Below are positions 26,721-36,570 of a stretch of 64,000 bases of DNA, piece after piece. Made by a program: the position numbers and the translations under genes. Below the pieces are notes generated by a model. It worked only from the letters and a program-made list of their open reading frames with translations. It had not been told where the DNA came from and did no database searches. Origin of the DNA: Lepidostoma basale (taxonomy: Eukaryota > Arthropoda > Insecta > Trichoptera > Lepidostomatidae); contig JAHDVF020000167.1 in the NCBI GenBank assembly GCA_022606425.2, forward strand, positions 682,001 to 746,000, written 5' to 3'. Positions within the stretch are counted from its first letter, which is position 1. Every line of letters starts with the position of its first letter.

Positions 26721-29033
26721 GAAGCCTCCCTTTGTTTATTCTGTCTGAAAAATAAAACTTCCTGACTGAAATTCGTTTTGTTTTCTTAAATAATATCAGA
26801 TACATAAAATATAAAAACCGATTTGTTTTTCGATAGAAAAGCAATTTCGCGATCAAGTGAGAGCGATCAAACTTCTCGTGTACAATGTTTAACCCAGGTA
26901 GCGGTGTATAGCTGCGGGCTGATATCATTGTTAAGTTAAAGCTTCGAGATATCTTACAATTTTATCCGCGAGATAGTAAGCTTAGCTAAGTAGGAAGCAC
27001 GTAAGCCTCGGGCTGGTTTATTCGCGGAATAATATTAAATTATTTTTATGGGAAAATTTCAGGTTACAGAATTTTATGTTTACACATTTAACTTAAGGGA
27101 AAATAAAGTTGTTACATTTCATCGCAATCAGACGACGATTTTAATCTACACAAAAATATAATATATTGGATACTTTCAGTCATTCATAAATCATGGGCCT
27201 TGTAGTAATGTTTTATACGTGTATGTACCTACGTTTAGAGTTAGCATTTTTATGTGGAGTATATCTATAACCTTTCAAATAAGTAGAGCTGTCTGTAGAG
27301 GTAGAAGTCTCACAAATGAAACGGAGGTACTCGAACCTTTCCCGCACACAAGACTGCCGAGACCTCATTATTTCTGCCGCGGCCTTATCACGGGCCCGCC
27401 GATGTGTACGGGCCCCAGCTCATTACTGGCCTTCTATCGCGGGCTTTGTGGGCGGCATACAGATTAATGATCTGATACACGACGATGGAGTACTTTATTT
27501 ATAGCTTTACCTGAGAGAAACACATTTTTCAATACAGCGCGAGCACACGCTTAATCGTCAGGCTTCCACGGCACTTGCGATAAGAACATGTTGTTCACAC
27601 CTGTAGCGGTTATTAATTCCAGAATTACGTTAATTCTTATCTTAAAGCAAGTTGGGATCCCTCAATACTGTCACCGTCGCTACCGCGGGAATATTAATAA
27701 GGCGATTATCACATCGTGTCGAGCATTAGAAAATAAGTTAAGTACCCGCTTATCAACCTCCGAGATCTGGGCGAACGTACCGCGTCCACGAATCCAGGTC
27801 TCATTTCGAGTCTAGATTTCTCGGAGGAAGTTGCACGTTGTGCGGAACGAATTCTCTTTTTAGGGCGGCAGCTAAATTTGATTTGGGAGCAGTAATAAAT
27901 GCGTAAATTTTTAAGAATAATGCCTTTTTACACGAAAAAGCGATTTTTCTTCGTGTTTCTTCATTTTCCTGAAACGACTCCGGATTAGCATGTTTCATTT
28001 TGTGAATGTTATAAAATGTGCCTTGCCAAAGTAAAACTCAACATGCCATTCTATTAGAAAAGATTTCCCCCGAGAATGCGTAGAACAAAATATCGAACAT
28101 GTTTACAAACAGATTTTATGCTACCGCTCCATGCCTTCATTTACATATTTCCCTTGGTTAAAACATTATAATTCGAACTTATTCACGAACTTTCTGTGGA
28201 CCCGAAGATATTCATTTTTCTTCCTGTTTTATATTATCCCAAAAATACTTTTTTTAATATTTAAACAGAAATCGCCCTTCACGGAAACAATATTCAAAAT
28301 ATTCCAATATTTACCTCCATGTAATCTGGGACTTTTATGGCACCCTTAATGATTATTTTTTTCTTGTTGTATATTATTTGTAAAAAGTTACTTTTCCGCT
28401 TAGTGCGGATTTAATTATTCAACAAAATAGCTAAATTACACTTGAAAAGATTAACAACTTTTCGAATTAATTATCACCCTTTTGAAATAGACGAAATCTT
28501 CTTACGTGTTCTTAGTTAATTTCCACAACTATCTTCCTTTTCATCTAACATAAAAGCAAAACATGTGATTCTATTGAAGCCGCGGCGGCGCGGTGTGGGT
28601 GGGCAATTCACATCGCTAAGATTTTCCCTCGCTGAGGCCCCGTAATTAACTTTGCTTTGAGAATTTTTCCTCCAACTCCGGCGAGATAACCTTTTTAACT
28701 CCGTTTCTTGCAATTAAACGCAGCGAACTTTCAACGGAACATTTCGCATACAGCAAGTATGCAAGCGCCAGATATGAAGGAATAAGTGCTTTAAAACGTT
28801 TACGGCCACATTGTTGCGGAGATAGCGGCGGGTGCGGGGGCGGCGCGGGGCGCGGGCGAGCGCAGGGGTAGTCGCTTTCAGACCTTTTATTCCGCGATCA
28901 TTCCGACTCTCGCATAAGAACATGACGAAAAAAAATTAATTCGCTACTAATAACAGTTCACTCGTGATGTTTTAATAATCCAATTAATGTTTAATAAGAT
29001 TTTACACCGTAAAATTATTGATACATAAAACGT
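26721..29033. other. Intronic sequence, no gene seen
   Basis: 27330-27470 and 27640-27830 are GC-enriched; 28795-28870 is strongly G-rich on the + strand. Open frames (27219, 27316, 28516, 28714) have no recognisable domain. No matched repeats. Confidence 0.4.
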
Positions 29034-29044
29034 ATATTAAATAC

Positions 29045-29115
29045 TTCTTCTTCTTCTTCTCCTTATAGACCTTTGGTCTGTTTCTGAAATCAGGCGGGCC
29101 TCTCTTGGGAGGTTG
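29045..29115 (-). mobile_element. 71-bp (GAA)n-tailed insertion with 11-bp TSD
   Basis: Flanked by ATATTAAATAC at 29034-29044 and 29116-29126. The insert starts on the + strand with (ttc)5 and continues tccttatagacctttggtct, gtttctgaaatcaggc, gggcctctcttgggaggttg. Read on the minus strand the (gaa)n is the 3' tail, as in target-primed insertions. A diverged relative is at 38880-38950. Confidence 0.85.
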
Positions 29116-29149
29116 ATATTAAATACGATTGTTTTTATTTATTTTTTCT

Positions 29150-29400
29150 TAAACAATGATGTAAACTCAGTATTAACTAATTAATACGAACTATGACGTC
29201 TGTTATCTAGAAGTTTAATTAAAATAATAATAATAATATGCTTACTTTTAAAGCGCCGTTTTTGTGATGTATCACCTCACGGGCGCGTGTTACAACATGC
29301 AATTGCATATGATAATACTTTAGCAAGGTGAAACATGTCACTCTCATAAAATATAATCAATCTTCTAGAAAACAGCCGTTATCATTCGTATAAATTAATC
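29150..29400. mobile_element. Palindromic MITE-like element with internal insertion
   Basis: Arms: left taatacgaactatgacgtct then gttatctagaag, right cttctagaaaacagccgtta then tcattcgtata. The right arm carries atgataatactttagcaagg then tgaaacatgtcactctca. Its stem (ACTTT with AAGGT) differs from the usual GCCTT with AAGGC at both sides of the end pair. About 70 bp of extra sequence (29235-29310, GC-rich in the middle) separates the arms. Confidence 0.65.
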
Positions 29401-29470
29401 TCTGTTTTTATTTTTTACTAAATATTGAAATATGCATAGTTAAAGCATTATTCTATTATACATAATTGGA

Positions 29471-29510
29471 ATACCAGAGAATGACAGTAAGCTACTGAAA
29501 CCGGTTATGC
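29471..29510 (+). repeat. Isolated GAATGA / stem / GAAACC motif
   Basis: Reads accagagaatga, then c, then a 4-bp stem AGTA/TACT with loop AGC, then gaaaccggttatg. The right part is shared with the elements at 18965 and 42208 (CGAAACCGGT). Probably one arm of a decayed inverted-repeat element. Confidence 0.5.
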
Positions 29511-30059
29511 TCGTAATTATGAGGTTTTTATTAGATTGAAACTGAGTACACACTTTTAAATTTTTTACATTGAGCTTGTTTCAAGGCTGCATGAAGGTAA
29601 ATGAATATACCAGATTTACATTTGAAAAAGAATAGAATAAATATTAAAAAATCATCACCCCTACTTACTATTTGATATTCTTATTGAAATTTTCATCAAA
29701 TGTTCAATATATTTTTTAATAAAAATATATTCTTACAGTAGTTATCACGACACTTAAATATGCATTCTCAACTTACCTCCCTAACGACTTTTCAAATTCG
29801 CTATTGTTTGTGGTGTGGAGGATTCTTAAGGTACTCGAGATACGCCTTGCTCCCTAATCTCGGCCGCTAATCGCCAGCCGTTTCTTTACTTAAATGTTAC
29901 GCTTGCAGCGGCGCCCGTCCCAACCCCGGGACTCCTTATGCACGTATACCCTGGATCCGTGATTATTCCTCAAGTACCATTCGCCCCGCAATAACGTTTT
30001 TTCTCTTGCAGTAGTAAGTAAGCGTGGAACTTACAGAAAATTTATTTCATCGTTACAAA
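29511..30059. other. Intronic sequence, no gene seen
   Basis: AT-rich up to about 29780, then a more balanced unique patch (29790-30000). Confidence 0.4.
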
Positions 30060-30102
30060 ATAATTGTATTACTTATTTTAAACGTTACGTTTCAAAATAT
30101 AC

Positions 30103-30172
30103 ATACGTAATTTATAAATACGTAATTTACGTTACAAAAATACTATATAAATACGTAATTTACGTTACAATA
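30103..30172. repeat. Short tandem repeat, 33-bp period
   Basis: The block ataaatacgtaatttacgtt followed by acaa occurs at 30114-30137 and 30147-30170, with a partial third unit (atacgtaattta) at 30103. Each unit contains the near-palindrome TACGTAATTTACGTA. Confidence 0.75.
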
Positions 30173-30600
30173 TAATCGTATTACCTATTTCTTACGTTCA
30201 AAATTATACGTATCTTAAAAATGTGTATTATTTGCCTTAGCATTAACACTGTGGAGATCCATAGTAATATACTTAGGATTTAAAAATAACTTCGCTTAAT
30301 CCACTAATTATTTAAAAAATATTAAAAAGCACGACATGAAAAGATCATTTATTAATTTCTGTATAAATTATGTATTTTCAAATGTATGTTTTATCTTAAT
30401 TACAATTTTTTTTTTTTTTTTATATTATCATCGTGTATTAATTATTATTATTTAATATTTTGTATTAGTTCTTACTGCTAAAACAATAATTATTAATACT
30501 TATAACAAATAGCCCAGATTAATTTTTAAATTTGAATTATGGTATCGAATTTCAAATGCGTTTTTATATGAGTCTTTCTTTGTTTAGTTTTTATTATATT
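30173..30600. other. Very AT-rich intronic sequence
   Basis: Includes a poly-T run at about 30406-30421. No gene or repeat match. Confidence 0.4.
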
Positions 30601-30604
30601 TTTA

Positions 30605-30645
30605 CACCTGAAGATGGAGGTATCCTCCGAAACCTGTCGTGTTTT
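30605..30645 (+). repeat. Hammerhead-core-like motif: CTGAAGA / GGAGG-CCTCC / GAAAC
   Basis: CCTGAAGA is followed by T, a perfect 5-bp stem GGAGG/CCTCC closed by the loop TAT, then GAAACC and TGTCGTG. CTGANGA plus stem plus GAAA is the invariant core of hammerhead ribozymes (stem II between), although here one extra base sits between the core A and the stem. Confidence 0.55.
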
Positions 30646-30734
30646 TTAATGTTTTTTTTTAATAATTAGTGGATTAAACAAAGTTATTTTTAATTTCCTA
30701 AGTAATAAAATGTACATAGTAATTGGATTAATAT

Positions 30735-30870
30735 AACCTGTCGTATACAAAAAACGTGGAAAGGAAACGGTAGGTATACTACCACATAAAAAGGCCCAAG
30801 TGAAATCCCAAGAACAAGCAAAATATGTTAATAGACTAAAAATTCCCAGGATTGAAACTTGAACTTGCAA
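30735..30870 (+). mobile_element. SINE fragment, body and tail
   Basis: Shares with other copies aacctgtcgtatac, gtggaaaggaaacggtagg, tactaccacat, aaaaaggcccaagtg, and aatcccaagaacaagcaaaat in order, ending near ggattgaaacttg. The head is missing. Confidence 0.7.
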
Positions 30871-31029
30871 AAAATATTTAATTTTTTTCTACTTGATTTT
30901 TAGATTCTACCTGTTTCGTCCATCTTCTGAATCAACATCAAAGTATTTTAGGCTTACGTATGAAATGCTAAAGGTGGGGATGAAATTTAATGATTCTCGG
31001 TGATTCTAATAGTTTTTTTTTATTGATAC

Positions 31030-31182
31030 TAAATAAAAACGTATGTTTTCTAGAAATTTAATCATAATTTATGGGAATTAAATGACATAACATTTGATAA
31101 TGCCTTAGAAAGGATGAACATGTCATTCCCATAAAATATAATATAACTTCTAGAAAAAAGACGTTCTCATTCGTTATAATGA
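31030..31182. mobile_element. Palindromic MITE-like element (TTCTAGAA family)
   Basis: Left arm aacgtatgttttctagaaat then atttatgggaattaaatga; right arm catgtcattcccataaaat then acttctagaaaaaagacgtt. The centre reads catttgataatgccttagaa. One of the cleaner copies, about 150 bp. Confidence 0.75.
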
Positions 31183-31744
31183 TGAAGTTATTTATAGTTT
31201 CTATATAACATATCAATTATTGATAACCAATTACGGGTGTGAATAATATTTGTAATGACACTTTGAAACGTTAAAATTTAAAGAGATAAGTAGAATTCAA
31301 TTATTTCAAGCGTATTTTGTCTTGGATTATAGTATACTATGTATTTGTTAAATATATTGTAAATAAAACAATGAAAATGTAATAAATTCTAAAATACAAC
31401 ATAACAATAACTCAATTTCATGTATTAAATATCTGAAACAGCATAGGGAAATTTCGTGTTTCTCAAAGACAAAATATGATGGTACTTCTATACATCAGAA
31501 AGCATATCAATATTTTATATTGCAGGTGATGTCCTTAATATTCAGCCCACATGTATAACATCATACATTTCAAATGTAATAGAATCAGTTGCACATGTTT
31601 GTGAATAAGACTTTGAATAATTTTGTATTCAAATTTCTGGTAAATTGAAACTTATTCAAATTTAAATATACTATTTTTTATAATTTCAGTTCTAATATAA
31701 CTCTGAAATAATTACTTCTACTGGATATTTATTACTTTATTAAC
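31183..31744. other. AT-rich intronic sequence, nothing recognised
   Basis: No gene, repeat or GC-enriched patch seen. Confidence 0.4.
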
Positions 31745-31842
31745 TTTACTTGATGAAGATGCTGTTGTATCAAAACCAGTTAGTGAACTGTTGTATCAAA
31801 ACTGTTGTAGTGATGCTGTTGTATCAAAACCAGTTAAATGAT
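31745..31842 (+). repeat. Duplicated TGATGA / stem / AAAACC motif
   Basis: TTGATGAAGATGCTGTTGTA then tcaaaaccagtta occurs at 31750, and a shorter version, gtgatgctgttgtatcaaaa then ccagtta, at 31809. The first folds GATGC/GTATC with one G-U pair around the loop TGTT. A third partial unit (gaactgttgtatcaaaac) lies between them, so this is a small local tandem amplification. Confidence 0.6.
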
Positions 31843-31854
31843 GGTACTTTATTT

Positions 31855-31930
31855 TGAATCGCTGAATTGAACCCGGAATCTTCGATGTGGCAGTCAAAAC
31901 ACTCACCTTCGGCCAAGTAGATCGTCATTA
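31855..31930 (-). mobile_element. tRNA-like SINE head
   Basis: On the minus strand: ttggccgaaggtgagtg (A-box-like), then ttttgactgccac, then gattccgggttcaattc (B-box, matching GGTTCAANTC). The shared GACTGCCAC link between the boxes relates it to the head at 33364-33404. It shows that link running directly towards the B box without an insertion. Confidence 0.65.
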
Positions 31931-31999
31931 TTTCTGAGTTCCTCTTCGGAGAGACGGCATGGTGGTTAGTTCGTTTTTTGAACACTTGTTTATTTCAGC

Positions 32000-32283
32000 G
32001 TATTATATGTTGTCATGGACCGAGTGGCAAAATTGAAATGGCAATGGGCTTGACACTTGGCTATACAGGGTGGCAACAGATGGGCACCCAGGATACTCAG
32101 TTGGAGACCATGGGCAAATAGGCGAAGTGTCGGAAGGCCACATATGAGATGGACCGATGATATTGTCAAAAGGGTGGGAAAATCTTGGATACAAAGGGGG
32201 CAAGATAGAGACGAGTGGAGAAAATTGGAAGCGGCCTATATCCAGCAGTGGAGGAAAGGAGGCTAACAAAGAAGAAGAAGAAT
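32000..32283 (+). pseudogene. Non-LTR RT C-terminal fragment with (GAA)n tail
   Basis: The + frame reads DRVAKLKWQWA, a stop, then GNRWAPRILSWRPWANRR, SVGRPHMRWTDDIVKRVGKS and WIQRGQDRDEWRKLEAAYIQ QWRKGG before a stop and a gaagaagaagaa tail. This is the classical C-terminal end of a large insect non-LTR family (GRP..RW.DDIVK...W.....DR..WR..EEA..QQW). Related to the fragment at 2636. 5'-truncated. Confidence 0.88.
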
Positions 32284-32289
32284 ATTGTA

Positions 32290-32530
32290 TTTAACTAACT
32301 AACTAACCATCACGTCGTCTCCCCGAAGGGGTAGGCAGAAAGAATGGACTGCCACACTTTTCTTTCCTGACATATTTCTCTCGCTTCCTCAACATTCATA
32401 CATTGTGTCAAGTACGCGCGTCGATTTCTCTGACTCCTCACATGGCCGACATTCAATATTTGATTTATTTGATCGTGCCACGTTTTCCTCGGTCTTCCTC
32501 TATTTCTGATTCCATTTACATAATTGATTT
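32290..32530 (-). pseudogene. (TTAG)n-tailed non-LTR RT fragment, copy 1
   Basis: The lower coordinate end is the (ttag)n tail seen as ttaactaactaactaacc. The body is nearly identical in layout to 57505-57758, whose minus-strand protein is readable (GRPRKTWHDQINQIL...RNRRACMTRCMNVEEPREIC). All four copies in the window have the same orientation. Confidence 0.85.
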
Positions 32531-32694
32531 ACGAGATTGTATTTTGAACAGGTAAATGTGAAATTCATATAATATTCATAGTTGTTAGATATTAAAATAT
32601 ATTTTCACCCTCGTGAAAATATACATATTACAAAGATTGACGTCCGACACATCTTGATCCCGTCACTTCATTGCATTCCTTACATTCCGCAGTT

Positions 32695-33060
32695 TGGTTC
32701 TTCAATTATATCCAGCGCGATGCTAACATTCGAGCGGGATCCGTAAATTTGATATCTGTGTGCAGCCGGCGGAAGGGGGCGCAGATCGCGGGCTGAACTG
32801 GGGGCGAAACGTCGCAGCGGCTCATTCGAGTGGGATTTATTATTTATCGCGGCCGCATATTCATGGCGGGTGGCGCAGCGCGATGCGCCGCCGGCAACCT
32901 GTCGCGGCCGCGGATGTGCGCCCAGTATTGACAATACGAATGGGAAAAATACACATTTTGCACGTGAAATGTCACCCGCAGACACGATCCGCCCAGAAGG
33001 TCGTAAATATTTGGCGAAGCGTAATGCTTCAATCTCGCATTAATAACACAATATTCCGCC
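32695..33060. promoter_or_regulatory. GC-enriched unique island, candidate regulatory element
   Basis: About 360 bp with dense GC motifs (gcagccggcgg, gcgatgcgccgccggc, gtcgcggccgcgg) interleaved with AT motifs (tttattatttatcgc, catattcatggc). No repeats and no convincing coding sense: overlapping frames on both strands at 32680-33116 look composition-driven. Regulatory role is inference only. Confidence 0.3.
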
Positions 33061-33129
33061 ATTTCGTTTGGATATTTTATTCCTCCCGGCAATATTATTA
33101 CAATTCATTTCAGTAATAAAATCTGACAA

Positions 33130-33312
33130 TAAACAATCTTCTTTCCGTGTCCTGTCAGGTCTCCCCAACGTTGACTTTCACCCTTGAATAGGCTTCCCCG
33201 TCCTGGGCAGCTCGGAACAGCTCCCAACAGTCCTTCCACCCGCCTTCTCCCAACACATCGTCGACCCTCAATCTTACCCTCCAAGATCAGATGCAAGAGT
33301 GCGTACAATAAA
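33130..33312 (-). pseudogene. Non-LTR RT C-terminal fragment with (GAA)n-family body
   Basis: The minus strand reads YALLHLILEGKIEGRRCVGR, then RRVEGLLGAVPSCPG. The middle portion is deleted compared with 48905-49215 and the frame then shifts before the conserved end (...GESQRWGDLTGHGKK is the shifted reading). Same family as 22160 and 20515. Confidence 0.82.
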
Positions 33313-33363
33313 CAATAACAAGGGAAAATCTCATTAAGTGGTTAAACTCTAAGTAATCATTGA

Positions 33364-33950
33364 CGACCTACGTGGCAGAGTGGCAAGAGCCATGACTGCC
33401 ACACTTAACTTTTTGTCCCGCGGCGCCAAGGAGCTTCAAACTTCGCGGATCGCGCTTTTGGCATCGCGGGACCGACGTGACGGCGTGGAACAGGCTGCCC
33501 TAAAATATCCGCTATCAAGAACGGCGAAGGAGTGTTCAGAAGCTCTCTTAAAACTTTTCTTTTTAAAATAAGCTTTCCGGACGAAGAGCGCCCTTGAAGT
33601 GAATCTCTCACAAAAATGGCGCTATACAAATCATCATCATCATCACACAGATGGTCCCAGATTCGATTCCCGGCGACTGATTGTTACACTGTCTTTGGTC
33701 TGGTGTAGAATTCACGTGACAATAAAATGGCTATAGAATAACAACCTACTCGTATAACATGTCATGAGAATCAATAGCTAAATTGTTGTATACAGTAATT
33801 GGGTTCAAATAACCAATTAAATACAAATATTAAAAGCAACGGGAAACTACCACATTAAAGGTTCAAGTGGTATCTTAAGAACCAGAAAAATTGCTGCAAA
33901 CCAATCTCTCTTTTTGACAAAACCAAACTTGCGAAACCTTTCATACAAAA
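33364..33950 (+). mobile_element. Near full-length SINE, split by a nested retrotransposon
   Basis: The head starts acgacctacgtggcagagtgg then caagagccatgactgccac: an A-box-like segment. The B-box-like segment (agattcgattcccggc) appears only at 33660, after an insertion at about 33405-33648. Beyond the B box follow ctttggtctggtgtagaatt, a block with gagaatcaatagc, gtatacagtaattgggttc, caacgggaaactaccacat, and ctgcaaaccaatctc, the same order as the minus-strand copy at 13519-13800. Confidence 0.85.
33405..33648 (+). pseudogene. (ATC)n-tailed non-LTR retrotransposon tail nested in the SINE head
   Basis: Contains gcatcgcgggaccgacgtga, then cgtggaacaggctgccc, tcagaagctctcttaaaac and a tail catcatcatcatcac. 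It matches the minus-strand copy at 53095-53300, whose protein ends ...SAIKTTKNFSESLLKLLFLR. A possible short target duplication CACAC flanks it (33400-33404 and 33644-33648). The head copy at 31855 lacks the insertion. Confidence 0.75.
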
Positions 33951-34485
33951 AAACTTTCGATTAATATGTCTCAGATTGTTTGTTATATTCTTTTTTTTGT
34001 AAATAACGAATACAAGTGATCACATTAATGGGAAAAGTGGTGGTCAGTTGATTATTATAATTATTATTTTAATGAATTATTCTTTACATCATTATAGTGC
34101 GAGTCAAATCGATGTAAAGGGTGAAAATTAACAAAAAAATATGCATAGAACCATGTACATAGAAATACGACAGTTATCTCTTTGTTGCTCTTGTCGTTAG
34201 GGTATTCACGAACTCGCTATAAATGCAAAAGAGGTCAATTTCAGTTGCTACCTCGTTTAGAAGACGAATCTCCTTTAATACAGGAGAGCTCCGAAGCGCA
34301 TCTGTGTGTCAATTTGGGGCATAAAATAAATTATTATCCCTTGCTCTGCTATAGCTGTGTGGATATAGATTCAGTTCTCTCAGTATTCCTAGATAGAAAA
34401 ATAATAGAATGATACATGTAGATATATGTAGTATAGATGAATGACCCGAATGATAGAACTTATTACCCAAAATTAAATTATTTTT
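33951..34485. other. AT-rich intronic sequence, nothing recognised
   Basis: No matched repeat or gene; the frame at 34182-34412 has no known domain. Confidence 0.4.
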
Positions 34486-34941
34486 TTAACTAATTAACTA
34501 ACTAACCATCACGCCGTCTCCCCGAAAGAGTAGACAGAAAGAATGGACTGCCACACTTTTCTTTTCTAACATATTTCTCTTGCTTCTTCAACATTCATAC
34601 ATTGTGTCATGCACGTTTTCCTCTGTCTTCCTCTATTCTGGTTTCATTTACATCGTTAACATATACTTTTTTACCATTCTTTCTTCATTCATTCTTTCCA
34701 TATGTCCAAACCATATCAATGATCCTTTCATTATTTTGTTCAAAACACCATCATTTGCACCGCATTCACTTCTAATATTTTCATTCGACACTCTATCATA
34801 CACAGAGTATCGACACATTCGTCTAAGAGATCTCATTGCTACTGCATTTATTCTACTTTCATCCTTCTTTGGCCAGTTCCATGCTTCGCTTCCATACATA
34901 AGGGTCGGTAGAAGAACACCATTGTGCACTTCTACTTTCAA
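34486..34941 (-). pseudogene. (TTAG)n-tailed non-LTR RT fragment, copy 2 (longest)
   Basis: The minus-strand frame of 97 codons includes GVLLPTLMYGSEAWNWPKKD, then ESRINAVAMRSLRRMCRYSV, YDRVSNENIRSECGANDG and GSLIWFGHMERMNEERMVKK, a textbook RT C-terminal (post-thumb) segment of a CR1/Jockey-like insect element. Between this and the (ttag)n tail, sequence present in copies 1 and 4 is partly deleted. No intact catalytic RT core. Confidence 0.9.
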
Positions 34942-35129
34942 ATTTGTATAATTGATAATAAACTTGACAACAATTTTTCACAAAATAAATTCCACTAATC
35001 ATGTCGATAGGTGTTCAAGCGTGAATATTAATGATCCTTATTGCTTTTGTTAAAATGTTTATGTATCAAACATAATGAACATCGTTGAAATCAAGTTAAA
35101 TTGATTGGACGTAATAACTTAAGCAAAAA

Positions 35130-35205
35130 TACTAAATAATATGCTATATCTCAAGTATGCTATATCTTTAATACTATAATATTATGCTATATCTCAAGAT
35201 TCATA
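35130..35205. repeat. TATGCTATATCT short tandem repeats
   Basis: The unit tatgctatatct occurs three times, the last two separated by taatactataatat. Confidence 0.7.
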
Positions 35206-35815
35206 TAAGATGAGCACGGGTAAAGTGCAATTCTGGCAAAACGTTTAATTATAACTGAACGGATACAACCCCATCCCGTATATTCCGAACATTATTTCAC
35301 CTGAGTGTATTGCGGAAATAAAGTCATTGCTCACTGCTGCTGCGCTACCGGCGGCCTGGCCTGCTGCATACATCACATGACAGTCCGGCCCTGGAGGACG
35401 AGGGAGACGGGAATAGAATGTGAGCGGGAACCCGGGGGAGCGAATTCGGTACAATGCCGCCTCCTCTGCATCAGGATTGTTCCGGGTCTACTTTGGTTTA
35501 TCTGTCAGAAGGTTAACTTGATAAGTGATAAGTTTCTATGACGGCTCGAATTCCAAACTAAATTAATTATCTATGAGGATGAATTCGTATATAAATTATT
35601 ATTAATACATTGTATTATACATGAATACTTAGAGTATAAGATAAAACCCGAATTAAATTTATGAAAATTTTGTTTGCCAATGAATTCATATTATATAAAT
35701 GAACTCATCTCATTTCTGGATTGTTGAAAAAAACAAATTAATTAAAAATTATTTTATCTTCCTCATCATATAGTTAGGAAATGTTTTTTTTTTTAATATT
35801 TGATTGAATGTCTTT
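35206..35815. other. Intronic sequence; GC-enriched patch 35330-35470
   Basis: The patch has overlapping frames on both strands (35245 minus, 35305 plus) with no recognisable domain. AT-rich elsewhere. Confidence 0.4.
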
Positions 35816-35819
35816 TGTT

Positions 35820-35905
35820 TTAATATTTATGAAAATAACAGTTTTCTAGAAGTTTTGTGAGTGCCATGTTTCGCCTTTCTAGGGCATTATCAACTCGTAT
35901 GTTTG
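35820..35905 (-). mobile_element. Half of a TTCTAGAA-family palindromic element
   Basis: Plus-strand order: ttatgaaaataacagttttc then tagaagttttgtgagtgcca and tgtttcgcctttctagggca, ttatcaac. The minus strand gives GTTGATAA, T, stem GCCCT/AAGGC with loop AGA, then GAAACATGGCAC. The other arm is missing. Confidence 0.6.
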
Positions 35906-36570
35906 GCAAGCATCAGTAATGTAACCTTAAAATGTAATTCATTTTCGATAAAACGGATGTTTTTATCGATGTTAAATATTTCATAATAAGTTGAACATCG
36001 TATTATCACATCGCAAAAGTATTTTGTTTATTTTTTCGGGTATCGTCCTAGCATAGTAATGTAAATTGCTTATTTATAATATAATAATATTTATTTGTGT
36101 ATTACATTTGTTATAAAAATATGCGATAGTACTCGTATCATAATTTTATAGGGTTAGATGAGACATGCGTAATTCAAATTCGCAATGTAATAAAGTATTT
36201 TTATCAAGCGTGTTTTAAGCTCATGCGTTTCCCTTGATGTGTAAAAACTTTTTTAATAATAACGCGCTTTAAAAATTTCATTCAAAATATAACAGTTTAA
36301 CTTTTTATATCAACGTTAAAGCCTCACCTATTACATTTTCGCAAAATTCACCGGCGGAGTGAAAGACGCTTAAATTAAAAGTAATCTTCATTAAGTCTGG
36401 GGTTTTATCATCTCCTGAATTAATGATGTCCATCTTTATCTACGCAGATCCCCTCCACGGCGGTGTTTGACACAATAATCTACGTAAATTAATATTCACC
36501 TCGCCTATGCATATGGATGAGGTTATCCCGCAGGTGTCGGTGTTCGCCCTATACTCGGTGGTGAAGGCAG
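35906..36570. other. Intronic sequence, no gene seen
   Basis: AT-rich to 36340, then a more balanced unique block (36340-36560) that could be a conserved element. Confidence 0.4.

Noticed and set aside
30103..30172. Possible CRISPR-like repeat
   Set aside because: Only two full units with 33-bp period, AT-rich, in an insect intron; no spacers of regular size and no cas genes.
32290..32310. Telomere-like repeat (TTAG units)
   Set aside because: The unit is TTAG, not TTAGG, the array is very short, and it sits exactly at the 3' end of a non-LTR element in all four copies, so it is the element's tail.
32680..33116. Overlapping ~100-codon frames on both strands in a GC-enriched island
   Set aside because: Frames exist on both strands with no domain and no splice logic; treated as a possible regulatory island.
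33364..33404. Possible tRNA gene (A-box-like sequence)
   Set aside because: No cloverleaf can be built, the B box is 250 bp away behind a nested insertion, and the body continues as a SINE.
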